From positions 5,522-39,841 of the forward strand of contig NZ_FRBC01000028.1 in assembly GCF_900142515.1 (NCBI RefSeq): a DNA stretch of 34,320 nt. The letters are read 5' to 3'. Under the pieces are notes generated by a model. That model worked only from the letters and a program-made list of their open reading frames with translations, had not been told where the DNA came from and searched no databases. This document shows, in pieces, positions 8,488 to 17,072 of the stretch (the first letter of the stretch is position 1; each line of letters starts with the position of its first letter). The position numbers and the translations under genes were made by a program. The DNA comes from Pseudoselenomonas ruminantium (GTDB lineage Bacteria > Bacillota > Negativicutes > Selenomonadales > Selenomonadaceae).

Positions 8488-9822
8488 GTGCGATTAAAGG
8501 AGGAAGACAGACATTATTTGGGGATTGCCATGCCTGCTGCTATGGAAGGGCTGTTTATGGTGCTCCTAAGCTCGGTGGATATCATTATGGTGGGCGCTTT
8601 GGGAACGTCAGCTATTGCGGCGGTGAGTATCTTCACTCAGCCGCGTATGATGCTGTTATGTGTGGTGCGCTCTGTGGCTTCGGTGCTGACTTTGCTGACT
8701 GCCCGGAAGTTTGGGGCGCAGAAACTTTCGGAGGTGCCCGCATTGCTTTCGCGGACACTTTTTTGCATGGTCATCCTGATGGGAGCCTTGCATCTGCTGT
8801 TCTTCTGGCAGCTGGAGGGAATCCTGAGCTGGATGGGAGCCAAAGATGATTACATGGCAGCGGCCTTGTCCTATGGGGATATTGCCCTGCTGGGCGTGTT
8901 CCTGACCACTTTGTCCACGATCCTGCAGGCGGTGCAGCTGGGGTATGGCCATACCAAACAGGTGATGAGCGCCAATGTGCAGGGCAATATGGTCAACATC
9001 CTTGGCAATGCCTTGTTCATCTTTGGGTTGGGGCCATTTCCCGAGCTGGGTGTTATGGGGGCGGCTGTGGGCACAGTGATGGGCACGGGCTGGACGCTGC
9101 TGCTCACATGTTATCAGCTGCGTGCAAGTGAATGGGCTGGCTGGGGGAGCCTCCTGCCGACGCGGGCGTATTTCCGGGAGTTCCTGCCGGTGTTTGCCGG
9201 AGTGTTCAGCGAGCAGGGCTTCGAGCGCATTGGCATGGTGCTTTATACCCGCATGGTGGCAGAGCTGGGGACGGCGGCTTATGCGGTGCATGCCATCTGC
9301 ATGAACTTCTGTGATTTTTACTACTGCTTTGCGGGCGGGCTGGGCAAGGCCAATATGGTCATGGCCGGTCATGCGCATGGTGCTGGCGATTGGGATTACT
9401 GGCAGCGGCAGCTTAGAGCAGGACTTAAATGGAGTTTCCTGTTTTCCTTGCTTTCCTTTGCGTTGACCTATGTGCTGCGAGAGGAAATCTTTGGTATTTA
9501 TTCTCATGAGGCAGCGCTTTTGCCTTTGGGCGCATGGATCATGATTTTCGTGGCTGCGGTGAGCTTTCCGGAAGCCCATGCGATGGTCTGTGCGGGCGTT
9601 CTGCGGGGCAGCGGCAGGACCAGTCAGGTAGCAGCTTATTCTTTCGTGAGCATTGCCTTCCTGCGCCCGCTGATTACGGCTTTTTTCCTGCAGGTACTGG
9701 ACTTAGGTCTGGCTGGAGCATGGCTGGCCCTGGCCATTGACCAGTCCATTAGGGCGGCTTGTGCGTCTTTCCTGCTCTGGCGATTGTGGCGCAGCCGGCC
9801 GCAGATAGCCTGTGACACTTGA
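8488..9822 (+). CDS. MATE family multidrug/metabolite efflux transporter
   Basis: The 444-aa protein has about twelve transmembrane helices in two MatE repeats. The first repeat has IAMPAAMEGLFMVLLSSVDIIMVGALG and the QPRMMLL turn; the second has GVFSEQGFERIGMVLYTRMVAELG. This is the usual length and layout for MATE antiporters, which export cationic compounds or metabolites using a Na+ or H+ gradient. The start is GTG 8488, seven bases after AAGGAG; in-frame ATG 8470 and TTG 8464 lie before that site. The gene stands alone between a terminator and the riboswitch leader. Its promoter palindrome, shared with the second ABC operon, suggests metal-linked control. The substrate cannot be read from sequence. 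Confidence 0.9.
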   Translation: MRLKEEDRHYLGIAMPAAMEGLFMVLLSSVDIIMVGALGTSAIAAVSIFTQPRMMLLCVVRSVASVLTLLTARKFGAQKLSEVPALLSRTLFCMVILMGALHLLFFWQLEGILSWMGAKDDYMAAALSYGDIALLGVFLTTLSTILQAVQLGYGHTKQVMSANVQGNMVNILGNALFIFGLGPFPELGVMGAAVGTVMGTGWTLLLTCYQLRASEWAGWGSLLPTRAYFREFLPVFAGVFSEQGFERIGMVLYTRMVAELGTAAYAVHAICMNFCDFYYCFAGGLGKANMVMAGHAHGAGDWDYWQRQLRAGLKWSFLFSLLSFALTYVLREEIFGIYSHEAALLPLGAWIMIFVAAVSFPEAHAMVCAGVLRGSGRTSQVAAYSFVSIAFLRPLITAFFLQVLDLGLAGAWLALAIDQSIRAACASFLLWRLWRSRPQIACDT

Positions 9823-9846
9823 CACAGGTCTGTGATGGTGATAAAC

Positions 9847-9873
9847 TTGTGCATGTCCTGTGATATTTATAAT
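9847..9873 (+). promoter_or_regulatory. Probable promoter of the riboswitch leader
   Basis: A consensus TATAAT lies at 9868-9873, about 30 bp before the riboswitch. The best -35 candidate, TTGTGC at 9847-9852, has a short 15-bp spacing, so only the -10 box is convincing. Confidence 0.45.
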
Positions 9874-9898
9874 ATGATTACATGTAAATATGGATTAG

Positions 9899-10070
9899 AT
9901 TCGGTGTCGGAAGACTTAATAGAGAAGCTGGTATAAGCCAGCGCGGTCCCGCCACTGTAACAGGGAGTCATATGGCATTTAGGTCACTGAAAGGGGATAA
10001 GCCCTTTTGGGAAGGCGCGATATGATGATGAACTGGAGCCAGGAGAACTGCCGGATTGACAATCACCGTT
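9899..10070 (+). promoter_or_regulatory. Cobalamin (B12) riboswitch
   Basis: The leader carries the conserved aptamer parts in order. CGGTG at 9902-9906 pairs with CACCG at 10064-10068 (P1). GAAGCTGGT and GCCAGCGCGGTCCCGCCACTG follow, with the B12 box GCCACTG at 9951-9957, and then GAGCCAGGAGAACTGCC near the 3' side. Downstream come a hairpin and a T-tailed terminator before the first ABC gene, so adenosylcobalamin binding probably ends transcription. This places the ABC importer in the B12 regulon, consistent with cobalt, nickel or corrinoid supply. Confidence 0.95.
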
Positions 10071-10093
10071 TGAAATCATCATATGATTTCAAA
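10069..10093 (+). other. Perfect 11-bp hairpin directly after the aptamer
   Basis: TTTGAAATCAT (10069-10079) and ATGATTTCAAA (10083-10093) form an 11-bp stem with a 3-nt loop. It abuts the P1 helix and has no T tract. It may be part of the expression platform or a spacer hairpin between aptamer and terminator. Confidence 0.5.
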
Positions 10094-10141
10094 AACCCGC
10101 GAGCGATGGGGATGGGGATTTTACTGGAGTAGTTTATGGTG

Positions 10142-10178
10142 AGCCTGTCTGTTTTTGTGCGGACAGGCTTTTATTTTT
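10142..10178 (+). terminator. Riboswitch expression-platform terminator
   Basis: The stem AGCCTGTC (10142-10149) with GACAGGCT (10162-10169) is followed by a T-rich run. It ends about 30 bp before the first ABC permease start, in the expected place for an attenuator controlled by the B12 aptamer. Confidence 0.8.
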
Positions 10179-10209
10179 ATATCATTTTATTTATGAGGAG
10201 TGGGATGTT

Positions 10210-11148
10210 TTGCAAAAAATTATCGGCAAGATGTCACAAATGCTAGTGACGCTGGTTGGCGTAAGCTTTTTGACCTTTTGCCTGACCTATCTGGCACCGG
10301 GAGATCCGGCGGCGATGCTCCTGGAGGCCGGGGATACCATCGTGTCCCAGGAGACATTGGAGCGAACGAGAGCTGAGCTGGGCCTAGACAAGCCCTTTCT
10401 GGTACAGTATGCCAATTGGGCTGGTGGCGTGCTTCATGGGGATATGGGCATGTCCTATTCGGCCAAGAAGCCGGTGACGGATAAGCTGTTGGAAGGATTT
10501 GCCGGAACCTTGACGCTGGCGGCTGTGACCATCGTGTTTGTGCTGTTGATTTCCCTGCCATTGGGCATCTGGTCGGCAGTACATCGCAATGGCTGGCAGG
10601 ATTATCTGGTACGGGGCGTGTCCTTTATCGGCGTGTCCATGCCGAGCTTTTGGATTGGTCTTATCTTTCTGTATGTGTTTGGCCTGAAGCTGGGATGGTT
10701 CCCCATTGCCAAATCTGCCGTAACGGCTGAGGGCATCGTATTGCCGGCATTGACGCTGGCGCTGTATATGTCATCCAAGTACATCCGTCAGGTGCGTACC
10801 GTGTTTTTGGAAGAATTGCGGCAGGATTATGTCGTGGGGGCTAGGGCCAGAGGCTTTTCCGAACAGACCATCCTCTGGAAGCATGTGCTGCCCAATGCGG
10901 TATTGCCCTTGATTACCCTTTTAGGCATGTCTATTGGCTGGCTGTTGGGTGGTGTGGCCGTCATCGAGATGGTCTTTTCCTGGCCAGGTATCGGCAATAT
11001 GGCTGTGCGGGCCATTTCCATGCGGGATTATCCGCTGATTGAAGGCTTTGTGCTCTGGATTTCCATTGTCTACATGGGGATCAATGCGCTGGTGGATCTG
11101 TCCTATGTCTATCTGGACCCACGGCTGAAAAGGGAGGGCAAAGCATGA
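10210..11148 (+). CDS. ABC permease, DppB/NikB type (metal-chelate or peptide importer 1)
   Basis: The 312-aa inner-membrane protein has six predicted helices. It opens with the NikB/DppB-type segment (MLVTLVGVSFLTFCLTYLAPGDPAAMLL) and has the ABC-permease EAA loop GARARGFSEQTILWKHVLPN, then VVIEMVF-like and SWPGIGNMAVRAI. The start is TTG 10210, nine bases after GAGGAG; the nearby ATG 10205 is out of frame. It is the first gene of a five-gene unit (permease, permease, binding protein, two ATPases) under the B12 riboswitch. The class transports di/oligopeptides, nickel or metallophore complexes. The riboswitch favours cobalt or nickel here, which is an inference. Confidence 0.9.
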   Translation: MQKIIGKMSQMLVTLVGVSFLTFCLTYLAPGDPAAMLLEAGDTIVSQETLERTRAELGLDKPFLVQYANWAGGVLHGDMGMSYSAKKPVTDKLLEGFAGTLTLAAVTIVFVLLISLPLGIWSAVHRNGWQDYLVRGVSFIGVSMPSFWIGLIFLYVFGLKLGWFPIAKSAVTAEGIVLPALTLALYMSSKYIRQVRTVFLEELRQDYVVGARARGFSEQTILWKHVLPNAVLPLITLLGMSIGWLLGGVAVIEMVFSWPGIGNMAVRAISMRDYPLIEGFVLWISIVYMGINALVDLSYVYLDPRLKREGKA

Positions 11149-11960
11149 CGGTTTTTCGGGAAAATAGATTATTTGCCTTTTATACGGGACTGGTGGTTCT
11201 GATTGTGCTGCTGGCGCTGTTTGCACCGTTCCTGGCACCACAGGACCCCATGGCCAGTGATATGAAGTCGGTGCTGCAGACGCCTTCGGCCCAGCATATA
11301 TTGGGCACGGATAAACTGGGACGGGATATTCTCTCCCGCATCCTCTGCGGTACGCAGATTTCCCTGTTCATGGCGCTTTGCCTGGTGGCATTGATTGCCG
11401 TGGTGGGAACTTTGGTCGGTGTGCTGGCTGGTTATTTCGGCGGCTGGCTGGAAACCATCCTGATGCGCTTTGCCGATATGATGCTGGCTTTTCCCGGCAT
11501 CGTGCTGGCTATCGCCATTGCCGGTATCTTAGGTGGCAGTGTGATCAATACCATTCTGGCGCTGCTGGTGGTGAGCTGGGCGAAATACGCCCGTCTGGTC
11601 AGAAGTCTGGTGATCCGCCTGCGCAATCAGGATTTCATCCTGGCGGCGAAAATTCAGGGTGCGCGTACACGGAGTATCTTGTGGCGTCATGTCCTGCCCA
11701 ATGTCCTGCCCATGGTGGTCATCACTGGGGCGATGGATATCGGCACCATGATGATGGAGATTGCAGGCCTGTCATTTCTGGGATTTGGTGCCCAGCCGCC
11801 GACGCCGGAGTGGGGGTTGATGCTCAATGAGGGACGCCAGTACATCCAGACGGCCCCCTGGCTGATGATCTATCCGGGATTGGCGATTTTTATTGTCGTT
11901 GCGATATTCAATCTGTGGGGGGACAGCCTGCGGGATGTTCTTGACCCACGGCAGGAATAA
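11145..11960 (+). CDS. ABC permease, DppC/NikC type (importer 1)
   Basis: The 271-aa partner permease has the typical N-terminal segment FAPFLAPQDPMASDM and LGTDKLGRDILSRI. The EAA loop is AAKIQGARTRSILWRHVLPN, and the C-terminus has LSFLGFGAQPPTPEWGLMLNEGR. Its ATG overlaps the stop of the upstream permease (ATGA), which implies translational coupling. With the previous gene it forms the membrane channel of importer 1. Confidence 0.9.
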   Translation: MTVFRENRLFAFYTGLVVLIVLLALFAPFLAPQDPMASDMKSVLQTPSAQHILGTDKLGRDILSRILCGTQISLFMALCLVALIAVVGTLVGVLAGYFGGWLETILMRFADMMLAFPGIVLAIAIAGILGGSVINTILALLVVSWAKYARLVRSLVIRLRNQDFILAAKIQGARTRSILWRHVLPNVLPMVVITGAMDIGTMMMEIAGLSFLGFGAQPPTPEWGLMLNEGRQYIQTAPWLMIYPGLAIFIVVAIFNLWGDSLRDVLDPRQE

Positions 11961-11989
11961 AATATTTTACAGAAGGGAAAATAAAAGAG

Positions 11990-13576
11990 ATGAAAATGTT
12001 GAACACGAAGAAGTTATGGAAGGCCATCAGCGTGGGGCTTTGCGGCGCGGCACTGACCGTGATGCTGGCAGGCTGCGGTGCTGACAATAACAGCGCAGTG
12101 GATAAGGGCGTCCTGAAGGTCGGCGTGACGAACTTTGCTGATACGCTGGAACCTACCCAGAATTTCTTTGGCTGGGTGGTCATGCGCTACGGCCTTGGTG
12201 AATGCCTGACCAAATTTGATGAGAAGATGAATGTGCAGCCCTGGCTGGCTGAGAGCTGGAGCATCAGTGATGACCATACGACCTGGACGTTCAAGATCCG
12301 CGAGGGCGTGAAGTTCTCCAATGGCGATCCGCTGACGGCTGATGCGGTGAAGAAGTCCATTGAGCGTGCCTTCGAGAAGAACAATCGTGCCGCTACCTTC
12401 TTCAAGTACAAGGAAATCAAGGCAGAAGGGCAGACGCTGACCATCGTGACGGAAAAGCCCATGCCGAATATGCCAGGCTTCCTGGCCGATCCGCTGTTCA
12501 TCATCGTGGATACCAGCGCAGAGGGCAGCCGTGATTTTGCCAAGGAAGGTCCTATCTGCACCGGCCCGTATATGGTGGAATCCTTCGTAAAAGAAAAGGC
12601 TGTGATGAAGAAGAACCCCAACTATTGGGATGGGGAAGTGCCGTTTGAAACTGTAGAGATTCCGTCCATCGACGATCCGAACACCCGCGCTATGGCCCTG
12701 CAGTCCGGTGAAGTGGATATGGCGGTGAATATCGCTGCTGGCGATATGGACAATTTCCGTGGCAATGACAAGTTCTTCGTGGATGAGATTTCCTCCTTGC
12801 GCGTGGTGCTGGCCCGTTTGAATCAGAAGGGCATCCTGAAGGATGACAAGGTGCGTGCCGCCCTGATCTGCGGCTGCGACCGGGAGACTTACAACAATGT
12901 ACTCCTGAAGGGCACTTTCCTGCCGGGCAAGGCACCGGTGCCGCCCTCCATGGACTATGGCTTTGACCAGCTCACGGATCCCAATGCCTACAATCCGGAA
13001 CGGGCTGCTAAACTGCTGGATGAAGCCGGCTGGAAGGATACCAATGGCGATGGCATCCGCGAAAAGGATGGCCAGCCTCTGAAGCTGGATTTCGTGGTCT
13101 ACAACAGCCGTGCCGAACTGCCGCTCTATGCGGAAGCTGTGCAGGCTGACCTCAAGAAGCTGGGCTTTGATATCAACATCAAGACCGTGGATTACAACCT
13201 CGTGGATCAGATGGGCATCAAGGGCGAATACGACCTGCTGATTTCCAACATCACCACGGCCAACACTGGCGATCCGGAAATCTTCCTGTCCTGGTACTGG
13301 AAGACTAACCATAACGGCGACAACCCGCAGAATGGTTCCGGCTACAGCAATCCGGCTCTCGATGTCAAGTTCAACGAACTGGCTGCTGAATTTGACAAGA
13401 GCAAACGCCGCCAGCTGATCATTGACATCCAGCAGATCCTGCTGAATGACGGTGCCGCCCTGTTCCTCGGTTACCCGCAGACGAATATTGTCAGCAATAA
13501 GGCACTGGCCAATGTGAAGATGTATCCGTCCGATTACTATTGGATTACGAACATCATCAAGCCGGCTGGTAAATAA
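11990..13576 (+). CDS. Substrate-binding lipoprotein, NikA/DppA family (importer 1)
   Basis: The 528-aa SBP_bac_5 family protein has a lipoprotein signal (VMLAGC, lipidated C29). Family landmarks are visible: RYGLGECLTKFDEKMNVQPW, LAESWSISDDHTTWTFKIREGVKFSNGDPLTADAVKKS in pieces, GPYMVESF, and ALQSGEVDMAVNI. The YGLGE..pWLAESW pattern is closer to nickel/metallophore-type binding proteins than to classical DppA. It would capture the substrate outside the membrane for the two flanking permeases and ATPases. The ligand is inferred only from class and B12 control. Codon use is like its neighbours. Confidence 0.88.
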   Translation: MKMLNTKKLWKAISVGLCGAALTVMLAGCGADNNSAVDKGVLKVGVTNFADTLEPTQNFFGWVVMRYGLGECLTKFDEKMNVQPWLAESWSISDDHTTWTFKIREGVKFSNGDPLTADAVKKSIERAFEKNNRAATFFKYKEIKAEGQTLTIVTEKPMPNMPGFLADPLFIIVDTSAEGSRDFAKEGPICTGPYMVESFVKEKAVMKKNPNYWDGEVPFETVEIPSIDDPNTRAMALQSGEVDMAVNIAAGDMDNFRGNDKFFVDEISSLRVVLARLNQKGILKDDKVRAALICGCDRETYNNVLLKGTFLPGKAPVPPSMDYGFDQLTDPNAYNPERAAKLLDEAGWKDTNGDGIREKDGQPLKLDFVVYNSRAELPLYAEAVQADLKKLGFDINIKTVDYNLVDQMGIKGEYDLLISNITTANTGDPEIFLSWYWKTNHNGDNPQNGSGYSNPALDVKFNELAAEFDKSKRRQLIIDIQQILLNDGAALFLGYPQTNIVSNKALANVKMYPSDYYWITNIIKPAGK

Positions 13577-13586
13577 GGGATAAATC

Positions 13587-14375
13587 ATGTTGTTAAACGT
13601 AAAGAATCTTTCGATTGACTATCAGGGCAATCCAACTGTGTCCAATGTCAATTTTGACCTGGGGGCCGGGGAAATCATGGCCATTGTCGGTGAGTCCGGC
13701 AGTGGCAAGACCTCGGTGATTCGTGCCATCCTGGGATGCTTATCCGGTACGGGGCAGGTATCAGCCGGGGAAATCAATTTTGCCGGCCGGGATGTTGCTC
13801 ATCTGTCCAACAAGGAATGGCTCTCCATCCGGGGTAAGGATATGGCCATGATCTTTCAGGACAGTGGCAATATGCTCAATCCCGTGCAGACCATCGGCAG
13901 GCAGTTTGTGGAATACATTCAGCTGCATAGCGATATGAGTCGCAGTGAGGCGGTGAAAAGAGCCTGTGAGCTATTGGCTCGCATGAATCTGCCGGAACCG
14001 GAGCGGGTGATGGACGCCTATGCCTTTGAACTCAGCGGCGGCATGCGCCAGCGTGTAGGTATTGCCATGGCTTTGACTTTCTCGCCGCAGCTGCTGCTCG
14101 CGGATGAACCGACGTCGGCGCTCGATGTGACGACGCAGGCTCAGATTGTCGAAGAACTGATGCAAGTGGTTCAGGAAGCCGGCTCGGCGATGATCATCGT
14201 CACCCATAATATCGGTGTGGCGGCCCATATGGCGGATAAGATTATGGTCATGGCTGGCGGCAAGGTCGTGGAATACGGCAAAACAGCTGAGGTCATCCAA
14301 GATCCGCAGGCGGATTATACACGCACTTTGCTGAGCTCTGTGCCAGAGATTGGAGGCCATCGCTATGTCGGATAA
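13587..14375 (+). CDS. ABC ATPase, DppD/NikD type (importer 1)
   Basis: The 262-aa nucleotide-binding subunit has Walker A GESGSGKT at residues 35-42, Q-loop [13 protein letters not shown], signature [15 protein letters not shown], Walker [13 protein letters not shown] and the switch His in VTHN. The LSGGM signature and adjacent second ATPase fit the NikD/NikE heterodimer layout. It starts ten bases after the binding-protein stop, behind AAGGGAT, and is cotranscribed. Confidence 0.92.
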   Translation: MLLNVKNLSIDYQGNPTVSNVNFDLGAGEIMAIVGESGSGKTSVIRAILGCLSGTGQVSAGEINFAGRDVAHLSNKEWLSIRGKDMAMIFQDSGNMLNPVQTIGRQFVEYIQLHSDMSRSEAVKRACELLARMNLPEPERVMDAYAFELSGGMRQRVGIAMALTFSPQLLLADEPTSALDVTTQAQIVEELMQVVQEAGSAMIIVTHNIGVAAHMADKIMVMAGGKVVEYGKTAEVIQDPQADYTRTLLSSVPEIGGHRYVG

Positions 14376-15141
14376 AGAAATCCTGTTGTCTACAGACAAG
14401 GTGAGCAAGGTATTCACCTTGAAGGATGGGCAGAAATTCACGGCCTGCAATGAGGTGAGCATCTGCCTGCATAAGGGTGAGACACTGGGGCTGGTCGGTG
14501 AATCCGGCTGCGGCAAGTCCACCTTTGTCCGCACCATCATGGGGCTGCATCCGGCTACCAGCGGCAAGATCCTGTTCAAGGGGGAAGACATCACCAACCT
14601 GACAGGAGAAAAGCGGCGGGAAATGGCACGGCATATCCAGATGATCTTTCAGGACCCGGCCACGGCCTTCAATCCGAAGATGCGTATCAAGGACATCATC
14701 TGCGAACCCTTGCGCAACTTTGCCAAGGTCAGCGACAAGGAAGCTGAGACCAGAGCGGTTGACCTGTTGCATCAGGTAGAACTGGCACCGGAAATCGCCC
14801 TGCGCTATCCGCATGAACTCAGCGGCGGCCAGCGTCAGCGCGTTGGCATTGCTAGGGCGCTGATCCTGGAGCCGGAGATCATCGTTTGTGATGAAGCGAC
14901 CAGTGCCCTCGATGTGTCGGTGCAGGACAGCATTGCTAAGCTGCTGGCGAAAATCCAGCGGGAAAAGGGCGTAAGCTATATCTTCATCTGCCATGATCTG
15001 GCATTGGTCAGCCTGATCAGCCACCGGGTGATGGTCATGCAGAAAGGGAATATCGTAGAAGAATTGCCGGGAGACAAGATGCAGGAATGTAAGCATCCCT
15101 ATACGAAGAAATTATTGGACTCGGTTTTCACGGTTCATTGA
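14365..15141 (+). CDS. ABC ATPase, DppF/NikE type (importer 1)
   Basis: The 258-aa ATPase has Walker A GESGCGKS at residues 45-52, Q-loop MIFQDPATAFNPKM, signature LSGGQRQRVGIARAL, Walker B IIVCDEATSALD and ICHDLALV. It is the last gene of the first transporter operon and is followed by a terminator. The start is ATG 14365, eight bases after GGAGG and overlapping the end of the previous gene; the in-frame TTG at 14350 precedes the Shine-Dalgarno. Confidence 0.92.
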   Translation: MSDKEILLSTDKVSKVFTLKDGQKFTACNEVSICLHKGETLGLVGESGCGKSTFVRTIMGLHPATSGKILFKGEDITNLTGEKRREMARHIQMIFQDPATAFNPKMRIKDIICEPLRNFAKVSDKEAETRAVDLLHQVELAPEIALRYPHELSGGQRQRVGIARALILEPEIIVCDEATSALDVSVQDSIAKLLAKIQREKGVSYIFICHDLALVSLISHRVMVMQKGNIVEELPGDKMQECKHPYTKKLLDSVFTVH

Positions 15142-15150
15142 TAATGCAGG

Positions 15151-15182
15151 AGACGGTTGCTATAAGCAGCCGTCTTTTGTTT
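15151..15182 (+). terminator. Rho-independent terminator ending importer-1 operon
   Basis: AGACGGTTGCT (15151-15161) pairs with AGCAGCCGTCT (15165-15175), one G-U pair and a 3-nt loop, followed by TTTTGTTTT. Confidence 0.85.
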
Positions 15183-15193
15183 TATCGGAGTCG

Positions 15194-15212
15194 TATCCCC
15201 CTAGGGGGCTTA
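15194..15212 (+). promoter_or_regulatory. G/C-tract palindrome, putative operator of importer-2 operon
   Basis: TATCCCCCTAGGGGGCTTA contains the perfect 12-bp palindrome CCCCCTAGGGGG (15197-15208). It is the second copy of the element at 8404-8422, and its distance to the -10 box differs by one base only. Confidence 0.65.
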
Positions 15213-15238
15213 CGTGTATTTTGGAAATCCTGTATGAT
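15210..15238 (+). promoter_or_regulatory. Promoter of importer-2 operon
   Basis: TATGAT lies at 15233-15238 with TG directly before it; the -35 position (TTACGT, 15210-15215) is poor. The first gene starts at 15275. Confidence 0.45.
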
Positions 15239-15274
15239 TATATATCATGGAATAAACAGGGGGATGAAGAAGGC

Positions 15275-16216
15275 ATGAATTATGCGGTAAAACGCTTTAT
15301 CCATCTGATACCGATAATCTTTGGCATCACGTTTTTATCGTTTTTGCTGATGTACTTAGCCGGCAGCGATGCCGTAACGGAGATGTATACCAATCGGGGC
15401 GTGGAAGTGGCCCAGGAAATCATTGATGAGAAAAAAGCGGCGTTGGGATTGAACCTGCCTTTTTTCCAGCAATATGTGAACTGGCTCTGGGGGATGCTCC
15501 ATGGCAATATGGGCGTGAGCTATGTGACCGGGGAAGATGTCCTGACGGCTTTCATGAAGAAATTGCCGGCAACATTGCTGCTCACGGGATTGTCCATTAG
15601 TGCGACCGTGTTGATTTCCCTGCCCTGTGGAATCCTGGCGGCGGTGCGTCATGATAAAGCGAGCGATTTGCTCCTGCGATTTGGCAGTTTTCTGGGCAAC
15701 GCCATGCCGAATTTTTTTGTGGGCATGCTCTTGATGGAATTTTTGGGCATACAGTTGGGTATCCTGCCCGTGATTTCCAGCGGTATCGATATAAAAAGCG
15801 CCATCATGCCGACGCTTACGCTGGCAATCGCCATGTCAGCCAAATATTTGCGGCAGGTGCGTTCTACGATCCTTGAGGAACTCAATAAGGATTATGTGCT
15901 GGGGGCAAAGGCCCGGGGGATATCCTATCAGGTGATTCTCTGGAAAAATGTGATGAAGGCCTCGATGTTGACCATCATGACTTTGCTGGCCCTGTCCATC
16001 GGCAGTCTTTTGGGCGGTACGGCAATCATCGAGAGCATCTTCATGTGGGATGGTGTGGGCAAGCTGGCGGTAGATGCCATCAATATGCGCGACTATCCCA
16101 TCATTCAGGCTTACGTCATGTGGATGGCCATTATCTATGTGTTTGTGAATCTCGTGGCCGATTTGCTTTACCACCATCTTGATCCGCGTATCCGTTTGGG
16201 GGTGAATGCCAAATGA
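15275..16216 (+). CDS. ABC permease, DppB/NikB type (importer 2)
   Basis: The 313-aa protein is paralogous to the gene at 10210 in layout. It starts with KRFIHLIPIIFGITFLSFLL, has the family segment MYTNRGVEVAQEIIDEKKAALGL, the EAA loop GAKARGISYQVILWKNVM and the end MRDYPIIQAYVMWMAIIYV. ATG 15275 is used with the AGGGGG and GAAGG purine tract before it; an upstream in-frame TTG at 15221 overlaps the -10 box and is rejected. It is the first gene of a second five-gene importer, which has the binding protein last instead of third. Confidence 0.9.
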   Translation: MNYAVKRFIHLIPIIFGITFLSFLLMYLAGSDAVTEMYTNRGVEVAQEIIDEKKAALGLNLPFFQQYVNWLWGMLHGNMGVSYVTGEDVLTAFMKKLPATLLLTGLSISATVLISLPCGILAAVRHDKASDLLLRFGSFLGNAMPNFFVGMLLMEFLGIQLGILPVISSGIDIKSAIMPTLTLAIAMSAKYLRQVRSTILEELNKDYVLGAKARGISYQVILWKNVMKASMLTIMTLLALSIGSLLGGTAIIESIFMWDGVGKLAVDAINMRDYPIIQAYVMWMAIIYVFVNLVADLLYHHLDPRIRLGVNAK

Positions 16217-17070
16217 ATCAGGCGATAGCTCCGACAATCCGGGTGCAGAATGTGCGGCAGAACCGTTTGCAGCGAAAGCTTTATATCTTTGGTGCCTTGG
16301 CCATTCTGTTGATTCTGGCATCATTCTTCAGCGATTATCTTTGCCCTTATGATCCCTATATGCAGGATATGTCCCTGACCAAGGCGGCACCGTCAGCCCA
16401 GCATTGGCTGGGAACCGACCGTTATGGGCGTGATATGTTGTCCCGGGTGATTGCGGGCAGCAAGACCAGCATCTTTTCCACGCTGCTATTGGTGGGATTC
16501 ATCACCGTTTTTGGCAGTGTCATCGGCATTATCTGTGCCTGGGCGGGCAAATGGGTGGATACCGTACTGATGCGCTTGTCGGATATGTTCCTGGCTTTTC
16601 CCGGCCTGGTCTTTGCCTTGGCGGTGGCGGCAGTGCTGGGAGGCGGTGTGCATAATGCCATCTTTGCGTTGGCGGCCATCAGCTGGCCAAAATACGCGCG
16701 GCTGGCCCGCAGTCAGACATTGTCCCTGCAATCCGCTGCCTTCATGCAGGCGGCGAAGATGGCGGGCAGCAGTACCTTCAAGATCATCCGCAAGCACGTG
16801 ATTCCCAATATTTCGGGGCCCATCCTCGTGACGGCCATGCTCGATATCGGCACCATGATGATGGAGCTGGCAGGGCTATCTTTTCTGGGATTGGGGGCGA
16901 AACCGCCCATTCCGGAATGGGGCAGCATGATGAGCGATACCCGTAATCTTCTGCCCACCCAGCCCTGGGTGACGCTGGCGCCGGGCTTTGCCATCTTTTT
17001 CTCGGTGATGGTCTTCAATCTGCTGGGGGATACGGTGCGGGATTATCTCGATCCGAAGAACAGGAGATAA
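16213..17070 (+). CDS. ABC permease, DppC/NikC type (importer 2)
   Basis: The 285-aa second permease subunit has LCPYDPYMQDMSLTKAAPS, LGTDRYGRDMLSRVIAG, the EAA loop AAKMAGSSTFKIIRKHVIPN and LSFLGLGAKPPIPEWGSMM. Its ATG overlaps the upstream stop by four bases (ATGA), so it is coupled to the first permease. It would form the heterodimeric channel of importer 2. Confidence 0.9.
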   Translation: MNQAIAPTIRVQNVRQNRLQRKLYIFGALAILLILASFFSDYLCPYDPYMQDMSLTKAAPSAQHWLGTDRYGRDMLSRVIAGSKTSIFSTLLLVGFITVFGSVIGIICAWAGKWVDTVLMRLSDMFLAFPGLVFALAVAAVLGGGVHNAIFALAAISWPKYARLARSQTLSLQSAAFMQAAKMAGSSTFKIIRKHVIPNISGPILVTAMLDIGTMMMELAGLSFLGLGAKPPIPEWGSMMSDTRNLLPTQPWVTLAPGFAIFFSVMVFNLLGDTVRDYLDPKNRR

Positions 17071-17072
17071 AA

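Noticed and set aside
9819..9824. TTGACA after the MATE gene as the -35 of the riboswitch promoter
   Set aside because: It overlaps the MATE stop codon, and no -10 box lies at the right distance; the TATAAT at 9868 is too far away.
12014..13588. 524-aa antisense open frame over the first binding-protein gene
   Set aside because: It is a GC-rich shadow frame; the plus strand encodes a complete lipoprotein with clear family motifs.
15233..15248. ATGAT/ATCAT dyad as a NikR site upstream of importer 2
   Set aside because: NikR half-sites need a spacing of about 16 bp and a GTATGA/TCATAC form; here the arms are only five bases apart.
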